In this document: piece after piece, positions 40,523 through 41,487 of the stretch | How positions within the stretch are numbered: position 1 is the first letter of the stretch | How the letters are laid out: the number at the start of each line of letters is the position of its first letter | Assembly (NCBI GenBank): GCA_023409955.1 | Contig: JAEYQQ010000053.1 | Span: 1-41,487 of the forward strand | Source: Bacillota bacterium | GTDB taxonomy: Bacteria; Bacillota; Clostridia; Christensenellales; Aristaeellaceae | Direction: 5' to 3' | DNA: 41,487 nucleotides | Made by a program: the position numbers and the translations under genes | Notes under the pieces: model-generated | Databases searched by the model: none | Seen by the model: the letters and a program-made list of their open reading frames with translations, nothing else | Told to the model about the DNA's origin: nothing

Positions 40523-41472
40523 AAACATACGAATCGTCTGCCAAATCAATCGAAGAAGCCATATCCTCAGGACTTGAGCATTTGGGTGTATCGATCGGTG
40601 AAGTGACTATCGACATCCTGGAGGAAGGCAGTAAAGGCCTGTTCGGCTTGTTTGGAAGCCGATTGGCAAAGGTTCGCCTGACACTTAAGGAGCAAGAAGA
40701 AGAATCTCTTTGGAGTTCCTTGACCAGGGAAAATGAGAAGCCTGCAGTTCGTGAGGCTAAGCCGCGCCAGGAAAGCGTAAAGAAAGAGCAGCCCAAACGT
40801 GAACAGCCCAAGAAGGAAGCTGTTAAAGCCGAGGTAAAGCGCGAAGAACCAAAAAAGGAAGCACCGGCAGAAAAGAAGCTTGCAGTAAAGGTGCCAGCCA
40901 AGGAAGTGCAGGCTCCTGTAAAAGTAAACCGCCCTGTCGAAGCCAAGCCTACAGTACCATCTGAGCCTGTAGCGCCTGCTCCGCAGGCAGACCCCGCTGC
41001 ACCAGAAGGCAAGGCCCAGCAATTCCTGCAGACATTGACCACACTAATGGGTGTAAACGTCAGTGTCGCCGTATCCCGGGATGCGGAAGGCAATGTCCTT
41101 GTGAACATGCAGGGTGATACCTTGGGTATTCTCATTGGACGCCGCGGTGAAACGCTGGATGCGTTGCAGTATCTTACCAGCCTCATGGTGAACAAGGGTT
41201 CTGATCAATATATCCGCGTGACGCTGGATACGGAGAATTACCGTGCAAAGCGTGAGGAAGCCTTGACACGTTTGGCTAACCGCATGGCCAACCGCGCTGT
41301 CAAGACTGGCCGAAAAGTGGTGCTTGAGCCCATGAATCCCTATGAGCGCCGTATTCTGCACAGCGCACTGCAAACCAATGATGCTGTTACAACCCATAGC
41401 GAAGGTGAAGAACCCAACCGCCATGTTGTAATAACACTCAAGAGCGATAAAGCCGCAAAGGCTCCTCAATAA
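40519..41472 (+). CDS. jag: RNA-binding protein KhpB/Jag (KH and R3H domains)
   Basis: Protein of 317 aa. The N-terminal Jag_N domain (residues 1-52, SAKSIEEAISSGLEHLGV, GSKGLFGLFGSRLAKVR) is followed by a charged Lys/Glu/Pro linker (53-160). A KH domain follows with IGRRGETLDALQYL, and an R3H domain with NPYERRILHSALQ at the C-terminus. With KhpA it forms an RNA-binding complex affecting cell division and elongation in streptococci. It overlaps yidC by 4 nt (ATGA). Complete; the window ends 15 nt after its stop. Confidence 0.96.
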   Translation: MKTYESSAKSIEEAISSGLEHLGVSIGEVTIDILEEGSKGLFGLFGSRLAKVRLTLKEQEEESLWSSLTRENEKPAVREAKPRQESVKKEQPKREQPKKEAVKAEVKREEPKKEAPAEKKLAVKVPAKEVQAPVKVNRPVEAKPTVPSEPVAPAPQADPAAPEGKAQQFLQTLTTLMGVNVSVAVSRDAEGNVLVNMQGDTLGILIGRRGETLDALQYLTSLMVNKGSDQYIRVTLDTENYRAKREEALTRLANRMANRAVKTGRKVVLEPMNPYERRILHSALQTNDAVTTHSEGEEPNRHVVITLKSDKAAKAPQ

Positions 41473-41487
41473 GCATTCGTGTAAAAA

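Noticed and set aside
1..41487. tRNA or rRNA genes, transposases, prophage
   Set aside because: None was seen on reading either strand; a covariance-model scan would be decisive for small RNAs.

Overview
The window looks like a piece of a chromosome from an endospore-forming, low-to-mid GC Clostridia-type Firmicute. The evidence is a GerA-type spore germination operon, a GGGtGRT/NifU-like gene pair of the kind found in strict anaerobes, Gram-positive style RBSs (AGGAGG) and sigma-A promoters, an FMN riboswitch with an ECF-type RibU, and the gene order priA-def-fmt-rsmB-rlmN-prpC-prkC-rsgA-rpe known from Bacillus and Clostridia. I cannot name a genus. No rRNA, tRNA, CRISPR array, transposase or phage gene is visible; apart from a few accessory loci this is core chromosome.

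Layout. 1-1068: 3' part of a D,D-carboxypeptidase gene. 1279-2661 (minus): MazG-like pyrophosphohydrolase and a four-helix membrane protein with a possible zinc site. 2808-4527 (minus): NifU-like scaffold and GGGtGRT protein. 4730-5868 (plus): rhodanese lipoprotein and an XRE regulator with an inactive S24-like domain. 5900-10170 (minus): a 43-codon ORF, then gerKA-gerKC-2TM subunit-gerKB. 10216-21887 (minus): a ten-gene housekeeping operon from priA to ypsA covering replication restart, formyl-methionine handling, rRNA methylation, Ser/Thr phosphosignalling, ribosome assembly and the pentose phosphate pathway. 22066-23187 (plus): THUMP-type rRNA methyltransferase. 23249-25778 (minus): promoter, FMN riboswitch, ribU, tsaE, tsaB, rimI. 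25802-28650 (minus): orphan solute-binding protein and a divergent galactokinase. 28837-30907 (plus): site-2 protease, scpA, scpB. 31099-32589 (plus): anchored coiled-coil protein ending in an FMN-binding domain. 32650-33507 (minus): pyridoxal/pyridoxamine kinase. 33698-35328 (plus): ACT-domain protein and PFL (UPF0210) protein. 35394-36821 (minus): Pro/Gln-rich membrane protein. 37153-38043 (minus): AraC regulator, then a degraded lacI-type remnant. 38592-41472 (plus): rpmH-rnpA-yidD-yidC-jag, a cluster normally close to the replication origin, here without dnaA as its immediate neighbour.

Most genes sit in tight operons with 4-14 nt overlaps. Several start codons are better placed at TTG or GTG codons with a good RBS (tsaE, scpB, rnpA, the solute-binding protein, the site-2 protease, the coiled-coil FMN protein and the small ger subunit). 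The items most worth a second look are the coiled-coil FMN protein, the roughly 300-residue [KR]P-repeat tail on RsmB, the apparent placement of t6A genes downstream of an FMN riboswitch, the GGGtGRT/NifU pair with a palindrome in its leader, the Pro/Gln-rich membrane protein, and the small ORF ahead of the germination operon whose start codon lies in an 11-bp inverted repeat.
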